Of a stretch of 13,215 bases of DNA, positions 7,387-13,145 are shown one piece after another; position 1 is the stretch's first letter, and each line of letters begins with the position of its first letter. The DNA is taken from the NCBI GenBank assembly GCA_937960895.1, contig CALCJD010000144.1, positions 1-13,215 on the forward strand. The letters run 5' to 3'. Made by a program: the position numbers and the translations under genes. The DNA comes from an uncultured Spartobacteria bacterium. GTDB taxonomy: Bacteria; Verrucomicrobiota; Verrucomicrobiia; Chthoniobacterales; Terrimicrobiaceae. Below the pieces are notes generated by a model. It was given only the letters and a program-made list of their open reading frames with translations, was not told the origin of the DNA and made no database searches.

Positions 7387-7434
7387 ATACGGTGGTGGAC
7401 TTTTCGGCCCTTTTGGGAAACATTCGGTGCCGTC

Positions 7435-8418
7435 ATGTCGGCCCAGCGGAACGCCCAGCTCTTTCATGAACTGGCCCAACTGGCGCGCAGCGGGATGCCC
7501 GTTCTCCGGGCCCTCGAGATCGTGGCCCGCAATCCCGGACACCGCCTGGCACATTGCGCACGCCAGCTTTTGCAGGGTCTTCAGGTCTCCGGTTCGATCA
7601 GCGGAGCCTTCCGGGAGGCGAAGTTTCCCGAAAGCGATGCGGCCGTCATCGAAGCCGCCGAGGCCACCGGCCGGTTGGAGCAGGTTTACCTGGAGCTCGA
7701 GCAATATTATTCCCAGCTTGCCCAGTCCCGCCGGACCATCGTTGCCCGCTCGCTTTACCCCCTGGTGGTGCTGCACCTGGGGGTGTTCCTTCTCGCCATT
7801 CCCCAGGCCATTCTCGGCGGGGGATGGGCCGCCTATTGGAAAAGCGTTGTGCCGGTGCTCCTGGTCATTTATGCCGCGCTTTTCCTTCTGGGTCTGGCCT
7901 GGGTGGCGATCCGCAGGGCGGTGGCCCGCCGGGTGACCGCGGCCCGGTGTTTTCTGTCGGTTCCCGTTTTGGGCGGATTCCTGCAGGATTGGACCGCGTG
8001 GAAATTTGCCTCGGTTCTTTCGCTTTACGTCCGCGCGGGCGGGGGACTGCTCAAGGCCGTCGAGGCGGCGGGACGGGCCTGTGACAATGCCTCCCTCCGC
8101 CAGACCAGCCAGGGCGCCTTGGAATTGATTCGCGGGCAGGGCGTGGGATTGAGCGAGGCCTTCCGGCTGCGCGGCCCCCTGCCCGAGGTCCTGGACCGGG
8201 CTCTCGAAGTGGGGGAACATTCCGGACGCCTGGACGAGGAAACCCTCCGCGCCGCGGAGATCCTCAAGGGCCGCACCCTGGGGCGCTTGGAAACCCTGGG
8301 CGAATGGACGCCCAAAATCATCTACATCGCCGTGGTGCTTTTCGTCGGCTGGCGGATCATCTCCATGGCCACCGGCGTCGCAAGCTCGATCGAAGGCACT
8401 CTGAACTCGCTAGAGTGA
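7435..8418 (+). CDS. type II secretion F-domain (GspF/PilC-like) membrane protein
   Basis: A 327-residue inner-membrane protein with two T2SF domains, the platform component of type II secretion and type IV pilus machines. Domain 1 (about 7-125) has LARSGMPVLRALEIVA and EAAEATGRLEQVYLELEQYY; domain 2 (about 187-316) repeats the plan with LYVRAGGGLLKAVEAAGRA and ALEVGEHSGRLDEETL. Membrane segments are at about 104-124, 138-160 and 294-316, as in GspF and PilC. It is shorter than the usual 400 residues because the cytoplasmic N-terminal extension that contacts the assembly ATPase is missing. The ATG at 7435 starts directly before domain 1; a frame extension upstream overlaps ribD antisense without recognisable sequence. 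No ATPase, pseudopilin or secretin gene is adjacent, so its machine must be encoded elsewhere or it works alone. Confidence 0.88.
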   Translation: MSAQRNAQLFHELAQLARSGMPVLRALEIVARNPGHRLAHCARQLLQGLQVSGSISGAFREAKFPESDAAVIEAAEATGRLEQVYLELEQYYSQLAQSRRTIVARSLYPLVVLHLGVFLLAIPQAILGGGWAAYWKSVVPVLLVIYAALFLLGLAWVAIRRAVARRVTAARCFLSVPVLGGFLQDWTAWKFASVLSLYVRAGGGLLKAVEAAGRACDNASLRQTSQGALELIRGQGVGLSEAFRLRGPLPEVLDRALEVGEHSGRLDEETLRAAEILKGRTLGRLETLGEWTPKIIYIAVVLFVGWRIISMATGVASSIEGTLNSLE

Positions 8419-8432
8419 GACATTATGTCTCT
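8416..8432. promoter_or_regulatory. palindromic site 1 upstream of hsp20
   Basis: TGAGACATTATGTCTCT, a palindrome with arms GAGACA/TGTCTC. It matches the site at 8462-8478 at 14 of 17 positions. Its centre lies about 180 bases before the hsp20 ATG. A pair of like palindromes is how activator or repressor sites often appear, but the protein is unknown. Confidence 0.4.
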
Positions 8433-8438
8433 ATTTTT
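8416..8438 (+). terminator. candidate weak terminator of the T2SF-domain gene
   Basis: GAGACA (8417-8422) pairs with TGTCTC (8426-8431) around TTA and is followed by TATTTTT (8432-8438). The hairpin starts within the stop codon TGA. A six-pair stem with three G-C pairs is weak for a terminator. The same bases form one of two similar palindromes upstream of hsp20, so it may be an operator instead. Confidence 0.4.
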
Positions 8439-8461
8439 GGCGACAGATTTTCGCGGGATTT

Positions 8462-8478
8462 TGAGACAATTTGTCACT
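8462..8478. promoter_or_regulatory. palindromic site 2 upstream of hsp20
   Basis: TGAGACAATTTGTCACT, with the perfect core GACAA-T-TTGTC. It starts 46 bases after site 1 in the same orientation and shares TGAGACA, TGTC and the final CT with it. This repetition in a non-coding gap argues against chance for at least one of the two. Confidence 0.42.
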
Positions 8479-8519
8479 TTTGTGGGGATTCGAGACTTTA
8501 GAGTTATCGTAACATGTTG

Positions 8520-8547
8520 ATTGAAAATGTATTAAGAAAATCCCACT
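8520..8547 (+). promoter_or_regulatory. possible sigma32-like promoter of hsp20
   Basis: ATTGAA (8520-8525), a 15-base spacer, then TCCCAC (8541-8546) resemble the proteobacterial heat-shock pattern CTTGAA, 13-17 bases, CCCCAT. Both elements are imperfect. Transcription would start near 8554, upstream of the hairpin at 8570-8602. It is doubtful whether this organism has a sigma factor of that specificity. Confidence 0.2.
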
Positions 8548-8550
8548 CTC

Positions 8551-8566
8551 TGGCATGCTTTAGGCT
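8551..8566 (+). promoter_or_regulatory. candidate sigma54 (-24/-12) promoter of hsp20
   Basis: TGGCATG followed by four bases and AGGCT fits TGGCAYG-N4-TTGCW: the whole -24 element matches, the invariant GG and GC are exactly ten bases apart, and only the two T of the -12 element differ. Transcription would start near 8577, 29 bases before the hsp20 ATG. The palindromes at 8416 and 8462 would then be centred about 153 and 107 bases upstream of the start, the usual place for enhancer-binding activators. Confidence 0.38.
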
Positions 8567-8569
8567 GAT

Positions 8570-8602
8570 GGATACCTGAGAAGCAAAGAAAGCGAGGTAA
8601 CC
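8570..8602 (+). promoter_or_regulatory. hairpin covering the hsp20 SD; thermometer candidate
   Basis: GGATACCT (8570-8577) can pair with AGGTAACC (8595-8602), seven pairs and one A-A mismatch, loop of 17 bases. The 3' arm contains most of the SD sequence GAGG (8594-8597), placed 8 bases before the ATG at 8606. A leader in which the SD is held in a weak, mismatch-bearing stem is the form of known RNA thermometers in front of Hsp20 genes. It would form only if transcription starts before 8570, which excludes the sigma54 start. Confidence 0.35.
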
Positions 8603-8605
8603 ACT

Positions 8606-9058
8606 ATGAGCATTATCAGATACAAATCTCCCGAATTGACCCCTTGGACTCCGTTTGACCGTTGGTCGTCGTTGCGGGACTTCTTGGATTCCGCCTTTCA
8701 GCTGGCGGGCCCTGTCAGAGGTTCGTTCGGCTGGGCGCCGGCCATGGATGTCTATGAGGACGACGACAAGGTGACCGTCGAGCTTGAGCTCGCGGGAATG
8801 AAGAAGGAGGACTTTGATATTTCCCTGCACGACGATGTGCTGACCATTTCCGGTGAGCGCAAGTCGGAGAGCGAAAAGCGCGACGGAGAAAGCTTCCGGA
8901 GCGAACGCAGTTTCGGCTCGTTCAGCCGCAGCGTGACGCTGCCGGCGGCGGTCAAGTCCGACGAGGTGAAGGCGACCTACAAGGACGGTGTTCTGACGGT
9001 GACTCTGCCCAAGGCGGAGGAAGCCAAACCGCGGAAGATCCAGGTCGAAGTTCACTGA
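8606..9058 (+). CDS. Hsp20/alpha-crystallin small heat-shock protein (first of pair)
   Basis: A 150-residue small heat-shock protein, an ATP-independent holdase that binds unfolding proteins in the cytoplasm until DnaK/ClpB refold them. The N-terminal arm (1-42) is aromatic (TPWTPFDRWSSLRDFL), the alpha-crystallin domain spans about 43-140 with MDVYEDDDKVTVELELAGM, FDISLHDDVLTISGER and the signature GVLTVTLPK (128-136), and the tail carries the IxI/V motif IQV (145-147) used for oligomer assembly. ATG 8606 is preceded by GAGG with 8-base spacing, one of the few good SDs in the window. A second hsp20 follows 69 bases downstream. The upstream region has several candidate stress-control signals. 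Confidence 0.97.
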   Translation: MSIIRYKSPELTPWTPFDRWSSLRDFLDSAFQLAGPVRGSFGWAPAMDVYEDDDKVTVELELAGMKKEDFDISLHDDVLTISGERKSESEKRDGESFRSERSFGSFSRSVTLPAAVKSDEVKATYKDGVLTVTLPKAEEAKPRKIQVEVH

Positions 9059-9069
9059 ACCCCTGCGGT

Positions 9070-9092
9070 CCTGTCCGCCCGACGCGGACAGG
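9070..9092 (+). other. intercistronic hairpin between the hsp20 genes
   Basis: CCTGTCCGC (9070-9078) pairs perfectly with GCGGACAGG (9084-9092) around five bases. No T-run follows directly; the nearest, CCTTTTTTCC, is about 17 bases on. It may slow RNA decay, mark a processing site or reduce read-through into the second gene. Confidence 0.55.
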
Positions 9093-9127
9093 GCCCTTCA
9101 AGACAACCTTTTTTCCTTTTCAAGACT

Positions 9128-9493
9128 ATGAGCAATGCCATCGAAAAATCCCCGGCCACGGTGAGCCGGGTGGAATACACGACCCCACCGGTGAACCTGC
9201 ATCAGGACGCCGAAGGCTACACGCTGGAGGTTGAGATGCCGGGTGTCGGCAAGGACGGCGTGGAGATTACCGCGGGGGACGGCAAGCTGGTCATCATCGG
9301 TCATCGCCAGACGACCGAGGGTTCCGGCAGGTTGATCTACCGTGAACGCAATCCGCGTGCCTTCCGCCGGGTTTTTGATCTCGATCCGAGCATCGACACC
9401 GGTTCGATCAACGCCCACATCGAACAGGGTCTTCTGACCGTCCATCTGCGCAAGGCCGAATCGGCCAAGCCGCGCAAGATCACGGTCTCCTGA
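9128..9493 (+). CDS. Hsp20/alpha-crystallin small heat-shock protein (second of pair)
   Basis: A 121-residue small heat-shock protein, shorter than its neighbour because the N-terminal arm is reduced to about 20 residues. The alpha-crystallin domain spans about 20-112: VNLHQDAEGYTLEVEMPGV, KLVIIGHRQ, RAFRRVFDLDPSIDTGSINAHIEQG and the signature GLLTVHLRK (101-109); the tail has the ITV motif (118-120) after KPRK. The two proteins share the tail pattern AKPRKI but differ through most of the domain, so this is an old pair or two subfamilies. ATG 9128 has no SD; a pyrimidine-rich run precedes it. It likely shares transcription with the first hsp20 and ends at the strong terminator at 9518. Confidence 0.95.
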   Translation: MSNAIEKSPATVSRVEYTTPPVNLHQDAEGYTLEVEMPGVGKDGVEITAGDGKLVIIGHRQTTEGSGRLIYRERNPRAFRRVFDLDPSIDTGSINAHIEQGLLTVHLRKAESAKPRKITVS

Positions 9494-9517
9494 GATTCAG
9501 GTTGGTTATTGGGGGGG

Positions 9518-9552
9518 ATCCCGCTCCTCTCGCGAGGAGCGGGATTTTTTTT
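9518..9552 (+). terminator. strong intrinsic terminator of the hsp20 pair
   Basis: ATCCCGCTCCTC (9518-9529) pairs perfectly with GAGGAGCGGGAT (9534-9545) around TCGC, followed by a run of eight T (9545-9552). It starts 24 bases after the second hsp20 stop. The facing gene ends at 9561; on that strand the hairpin has no T-run, so it serves mainly the plus strand. Confidence 0.92.
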
Positions 9553-9560
9553 CTCCCGAA

Positions 9561-11177
9561 TCAGGAAGCCGCTTCGGCGGGATGGCCGGACGCTGCCGTC
9601 TGCGTCTGGGGATGCGGGGCCAGCCGGCGGGCGCGCCGGACCGCAAGGGCCACAAAGACGAGTTCCGCCACCACAAAGGCGATGGCATAACCGAAGCCGC
9701 CCGAGCCGAAGCCATAGCTGTGGAGGCCCGCGCCGAGGACAAAATTGACGCCATACCACGCCATCAGCACGCTGAGAAAGCACAGCACGGCACCGACGGC
9801 CATGCCGAAGCCGCCCCATTTCCCGGCGATCCGTCCGTGGAGCAGAAACAGGTAGGCCAGCAGGGTGACAAGCGCCCAGGTTTCCTTGGGATCCCAATCC
9901 CAGAACCGGCCCCAGGAATAGTTGGCCCAGATTGCCCCGAGGATTGTGCCGATGGCCAGCAGAAGCACGCCGACCTGCAGCACGCGGTAGAGATAGTTGT
10001 AGAGTGCGGGGGAAGGCTTTTTGCCGGCCATCACCGTGCCCAGAGCGATGTGGCCGATGCCGAGGGCGAGCAGGAAGGCGGCGTAGCTCAGGGTGATGGT
10101 GGTGACATGGGTGGACAGCCAGAAGTTGTCGCGCAGGACGGGAACCAGAGGGTGGATGCCCGGATTGAGGGCGACCGGCTGGGTGTCGGCGAGAATCAGG
10201 GAAATGACCGCCACCGGAAGTGCGCCCAGGAGGAAGAACCTGCTGCGATAAATTGCTTCGAAAACGAGGGCGAAGAGCACCGTGCCGAAGGCGACCCAGA
10301 TGACGGATTCGTACATGTTGGTCACCGGGGCCCGGCCGGAGATGATCGTGCGGGCCGCAAACCCGGCGATCTGGAGGGAGAGGCCCACGCCGGCGAGGGC
10401 CCAGGCGGCGAGGTATCCGCCCCGGGCGTTCCAGAGCAGGAGAACCACCGCCGCGGCGAGATAGAACTTCCACGCCCAGCCGAAGGGGTGGAATTTTTGG
10501 TACCAGGTTTCGATCCGAAGGAGGTTCGGTGAGGGCTGGAACTGCGGTTCGATGGCGGCGAGGGATTCCCGGAGCTGTCCGGCGGCACGATCAAATGCCG
10601 TCTGGTCCCCGGCGACAAAGGCGTCACGCAGGGCGGCCAGTTGCACCGGTGTGGCCGTGGTCCAGCTGCTCTCGGCGGAAGACGGATTGGCCACCACACG
10701 GAAGGCCGATCCCTTGAACAGGGTTTCGAATTCCGCCAGGCGCAGTCCGACGTCGGCGGCTTCCTTGGGCAGTCCGGCAAGACGCGGGGCGCCCGGACGG
10801 TTGCGCTGGGCCTGCGCCTCCGCCAGGAGGGAGGCCAGGCGGGTGTTGCCGGCCAGTTCGCGGTAGGAAAACAGTTTGCGCTCCGGGTCGAGACCCAGGG
10901 CCTCCTTGAGCGGTTTGTGGTTGACGAGCAGGATTTCCTTTTCGTCCCAGCCCTGCGGGGTCAGCCACAGCGAGGTGATGATGTCCATGGCCGGGCGTTC
11001 CCGGCCGTCGATTTTGACGGAGGTCCTGCCCGTGAGGCCGAGGAGGGATTCCTGGGCGAAAACAAGGTAGGGTTTCTTGCGTCCTCCCTCCTGCACGGGA
11101 ATCGGCTCCAGAGCCGAAAAATCCAAGGCCCATGCGGTCGAGGACAGGCAGATGATGGCAAGGAGGAACCGCAACAT
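9561..11177 (-). CDS. CcsA-type cytochrome c biogenesis protein with periplasmic N-terminal domain
   Basis: A 538-residue membrane protein of the CcsA/ResC/CcmC heme-handling family, which carries heme across the membrane and attaches it to apocytochrome c (system II). Residues 1-17 are a signal peptide (cleavage after AWA). Residues 18-235 form a soluble domain starting LEPIPVQEGGRKKP; a start of this kind (VQ.GGR.KP) recurs in CcsA proteins of planctomycetes and related phyla. About eight membrane segments follow from 238, with PVTNMYES (284-291), candidate heme-ligand His357 and His486, and the tryptophan-rich WWD motif WANYSWGRFWDWDPKETW (417-434). The ATG at 11177 is chosen for the signal peptide; the frame continues upstream without protein character into the gap. 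No ResB/CcsB partner is adjacent. It lies downstream of gatA on the same strand with a 145-bp gap. The system II call is inference. Confidence 0.9.
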   Translation of the reverse strand: MLRFLLAIICLSSTAWALDFSALEPIPVQEGGRKKPYLVFAQESLLGLTGRTSVKIDGRERPAMDIITSLWLTPQGWDEKEILLVNHKPLKEALGLDPERKLFSYRELAGNTRLASLLAEAQAQRNRPGAPRLAGLPKEAADVGLRLAEFETLFKGSAFRVVANPSSAESSWTTATPVQLAALRDAFVAGDQTAFDRAAGQLRESLAAIEPQFQPSPNLLRIETWYQKFHPFGWAWKFYLAAAVVLLLWNARGGYLAAWALAGVGLSLQIAGFAARTIISGRAPVTNMYESVIWVAFGTVLFALVFEAIYRSRFFLLGALPVAVISLILADTQPVALNPGIHPLVPVLRDNFWLSTHVTTITLSYAAFLLALGIGHIALGTVMAGKKPSPALYNYLYRVLQVGVLLLAIGTILGAIWANYSWGRFWDWDPKETWALVTLLAYLFLLHGRIAGKWGGFGMAVGAVLCFLSVLMAWYGVNFVLGAGLHSYGFGSGGFGYAIAFVVAELVFVALAVRRARRLAPHPQTQTAASGHPAEAAS

Positions 11178-11268
11178 GAGTCGATAAGGTGTCAGATAAC
11201 GCCCGCGCTGCAAGCCCCTTTGCCGCGGGGCGGATTTTCGGGAACCGTCCGGGAATTCCTCCGCAGAG

Positions 11269-11299
11269 CGGGGGGCGGGGGATGATCCGGCGCCCCCCG
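11269..11299 (-). other. GC-rich hairpin after gatA
   Basis: CGGGGGGCG (11269-11277) and CGCCCCCCG (11291-11299) are perfect inverted repeats around 13 bases, 24 bases past the gatA stop on the minus strand. There is no T-run, so it is at best a non-canonical terminator or RNA end-protecting structure. The rest of the 145-bp gap before the ccsA-type gene shows no clear promoter. Confidence 0.4.
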
Positions 11300-11322
11300 T
11301 CAGACTCCGGGGAATCTCCGGC

Positions 11323-12771
11323 TTACACCGGGGCGACCTGCCTGGTCCAGCCCGAGAGGCGCTCGTAGGCGTCGGCGATGCCGAGCAGGCGCGCCTCGTC
11401 AAAGGCCTTGCCGAGGAACTGCAGGCCGACGGGCAGTTTGCTGCCGCCTTCCTCCACAAAGCCGCACGGCACGCTCAGTCCGCAGATGCCGGCCAGATTG
11501 GCGGCAATGGTGAAGATGTCCGCGAGGTACATCTTCAGCGGATCGTTGGTGCGCTCGCCGATCGGGAAGGCCACGTCCGGCGAGGTCGGACAGACAATGG
11601 CGTCCACCTTCTCGAAAGCCGCCTCGAAATCGCGGCGGATAAGCGTGCGGACCTTCTGTGCGCGCAGATAGTAGGCATCGTAATAGCCGCTCGAGAGCAC
11701 ATAGGTGCCCAGAATGATGCGGCGTTTGACCTCGCTGCCGAATCCCTCCTCGCGGGTGCGAAGGTAGAGGTCGAGGAGATCCTTTGGTGCGTCGGCGCGT
11801 TTGCCGTAGCGAACGCCGTCGAAGCGGGCCAGGTTGGCCGAGGCCTCGGCGGTGGCGATGATGTAATACACCGAAACGGCGTATTCCGTGTGCGGCAGGG
11901 AAATGTCGATGAGCTCCGCGCCGGCGTCGGCGCATTGTTTGATGGCCGCCTCCACCGTGGCGCGCACCTGGGGATTCATGCCGTCCACGAAATATTCCTT
12001 CGGAATGCCGAGCTTCACGCCCTTGAGATCGCGTCCCAACTGCGCCGTGAAATCCTCCACCGGCACGTCCAGCGAGGTCGAATCCATCGGGTCGCGTCCG
12101 GCAATGACATTCAGCAGAAGGGCGCAGTCGCGCGTGCTGCGGGCAAACGGTCCGATCTGGTCCAGCGAGGAGGCAAAGGCGACGAGGCCGTAGCGCGAGA
12201 CGCGTCCGTAGCTCGGCTTGAGGCCGACGCAGCCGCAAAGCGCCGCCGGCTGACGGATGGATCCGCCGGTGTCCGAGCCGAGGGTGGCCGGCAGTTCACA
12301 CGCCGCCACGGCGGCCGCGGACCCGCCGCTGGATCCCCCGGGAATCCGCGAGGTGTCCCACGGATTTTTGGTGGCCTGGTAGGCCGAGTTTTCCGTCGAC
12401 GACCCCATGGCGAATTCGTCCATGTTCAGCCGGCCGTAGGGAATGGCTCCCGCGGCGCGCAGCTTGGTGATGACGGTGGCATCGTAGGGCGCCACATAGC
12501 CCTGCAGGATCTTCGAGGCGCAGGTGCAGGACTGACCCTTGACATTGATGACGTCCTTGATGCCGATCGGGATGCCGCCGAGCGGCAGGGAGACGTCGGC
12601 GTGTTCGGCGAGTTTCAGCGCCTCCTGGAAGTCGCGCGACAAAAAGGCCTGAATCTTCGGTTCGGCCGACTCGATGCGAAGTTCGAGCGTGCGCAGCAGG
12701 TCCACCGGACCGAATTTTTTGGAGCGGAATCCTTCCTGAATTTCCGAGATGGTGAGCTTGGCGAGGTCCAT
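11323..12771 (-). CDS. gatA: Glu-tRNA(Gln)/Asp-tRNA(Asn) amidotransferase subunit A
   Basis: A 482-residue amidase-signature protein. In the GatCAB complex it hydrolyses glutamine and supplies ammonia to turn Glu-tRNA(Gln), or Asp-tRNA(Asn), into the correct amidated tRNA in bacteria lacking GlnRS or AsnRS. The amidase triad is visible: Lys72 in GIPIGIKDV, Ser147 in GGSSGGSAAA (145-154) and the nucleophile Ser171 in GSDTGGSIRQP; the spacings 75 and 24 equal those in the fatty acid amide hydrolase reference enzyme. NMDEFAMGSSTENSAY, from 116, is typical GatA. Full length; ATG 12771 gives the common N-terminus, with no SD. gatC lies 86 bp upstream on the same strand; gatB is not in the window. 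Confidence 0.97.
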   Translation of the reverse strand: MDLAKLTISEIQEGFRSKKFGPVDLLRTLELRIESAEPKIQAFLSRDFQEALKLAEHADVSLPLGGIPIGIKDVINVKGQSCTCASKILQGYVAPYDATVITKLRAAGAIPYGRLNMDEFAMGSSTENSAYQATKNPWDTSRIPGGSSGGSAAAVAACELPATLGSDTGGSIRQPAALCGCVGLKPSYGRVSRYGLVAFASSLDQIGPFARSTRDCALLLNVIAGRDPMDSTSLDVPVEDFTAQLGRDLKGVKLGIPKEYFVDGMNPQVRATVEAAIKQCADAGAELIDISLPHTEYAVSVYYIIATAEASANLARFDGVRYGKRADAPKDLLDLYLRTREEGFGSEVKRRIILGTYVLSSGYYDAYYLRAQKVRTLIRRDFEAAFEKVDAIVCPTSPDVAFPIGERTNDPLKMYLADIFTIAANLAGICGLSVPCGFVEEGGSKLPVGLQFLGKAFDEARLLGIADAYERLSGWTRQVAPV

Positions 12772-12790
12772 GTGTGAAAGAGGGCGTCAC

Positions 12791-12838
12791 CGTCCGGCCC
12801 CGGATCGTTTTGCGGACGGAAATCCGTCCGGCCCGGAT
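12791..12838. repeat. direct repeat and hairpin between gatC and gatA
   Basis: CGTCCGGCCCCGGAT (12791-12805) recurs at 12825-12838 with one C fewer. Overlapping the second copy, CGGACGG (12813-12819) pairs with CCGTCCG (12824-12830) around AAAT. It fills much of the 86-bp gap. It could be a small intergenic repeat or an RNA structure affecting gatA translation; no copy is seen elsewhere in the window. Confidence 0.5.
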
Positions 12839-12857
12839 GCCCGGCGGTGTTCAGGTT

Positions 12858-13145
12858 TTATTCGACGACTTTGGGAACGATGACGAGGTTGTTGGCGGTG
12901 CGCGGGGCGATCTCCAGCGCCGCGGAGCGGGGCAGGCTGATGCCGGGGACGTCCTCGCGGACGACATTAAACACCGCCGAGGTGTGCGCGGTGGGCTCGA
13001 CGTTGGTGACGTCGAGCTTCTTCAGATGCTCGATGTGTTCAAGCACGCGGCCGAGCTGGCCTTCAAATGTGGCGACCTCCTCGTCCGTGAGGGCGAGGCG
13101 GGCCAGCCGGGCGACATGGCGGACATTGAGGTCGGGACTGCTCAT
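12858..13145 (-). CDS. gatC: Glu-tRNA(Gln)/Asp-tRNA(Asn) amidotransferase subunit C
   Basis: A 95-residue GatC, the small belt-like subunit that wraps GatA and GatB and stabilises the amidotransferase. Typical features are the N-terminal helix VRHVARLARLALTDEEV, then FEGQLGRVLEHIEHLKKLDV, followed by the PTAHTSAVFNVVREDVP segment (family pattern: V.P..H......REDVP) and a C-terminal PKVVE. Length is normal for the family. ATG 13145 is the natural start; the upstream 70 bases to the window edge are AT-rich with no SD and no convincing promoter hexamers. It is the first gene of the visible gatC-gatA order, with the subunit B gene absent from this stretch. Confidence 0.95.
   Translation of the reverse strand: MSSPDLNVRHVARLARLALTDEEVATFEGQLGRVLEHIEHLKKLDVTNVEPTAHTSAVFNVVREDVPGISLPRSAALEIAPRTANNLVIVPKVVE

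Noticed and set aside
7301..7423. Extended ribD start at ATG 7423
   Set aside because: The extra 41 residues have no RibD character; the family start MDETFM matches GTG at 7300.
7301..7434. FMN riboswitch upstream of ribD
   Set aside because: The conserved FMN-element segments, such as GGGGC followed by GGGTGAAATTCCC, are not present on the minus strand; only a plain GC hairpin is seen.
8419..8605. CIRCE or HAIR heat-shock operators
   Set aside because: Neither TTAGCACTC-N9-GAGTGCTAA nor CTTGAGT-N7-ACTCAAG occurs; the palindromes present have a different core.
9337..10473. 378-codon minus-strand open frame
   Set aside because: It is out of frame through the ccsA-type gene and runs antisense into the second hsp20; low-complexity Arg/Pro/Gly content marks a shadow.
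11178..11459. Extended N-terminus of the CcsA-type protein
   Set aside because: The frame stays open upstream of 11177 and runs out of frame into the gatA 3' end, but the sequence has no protein character and the signal peptide begins at 11177.
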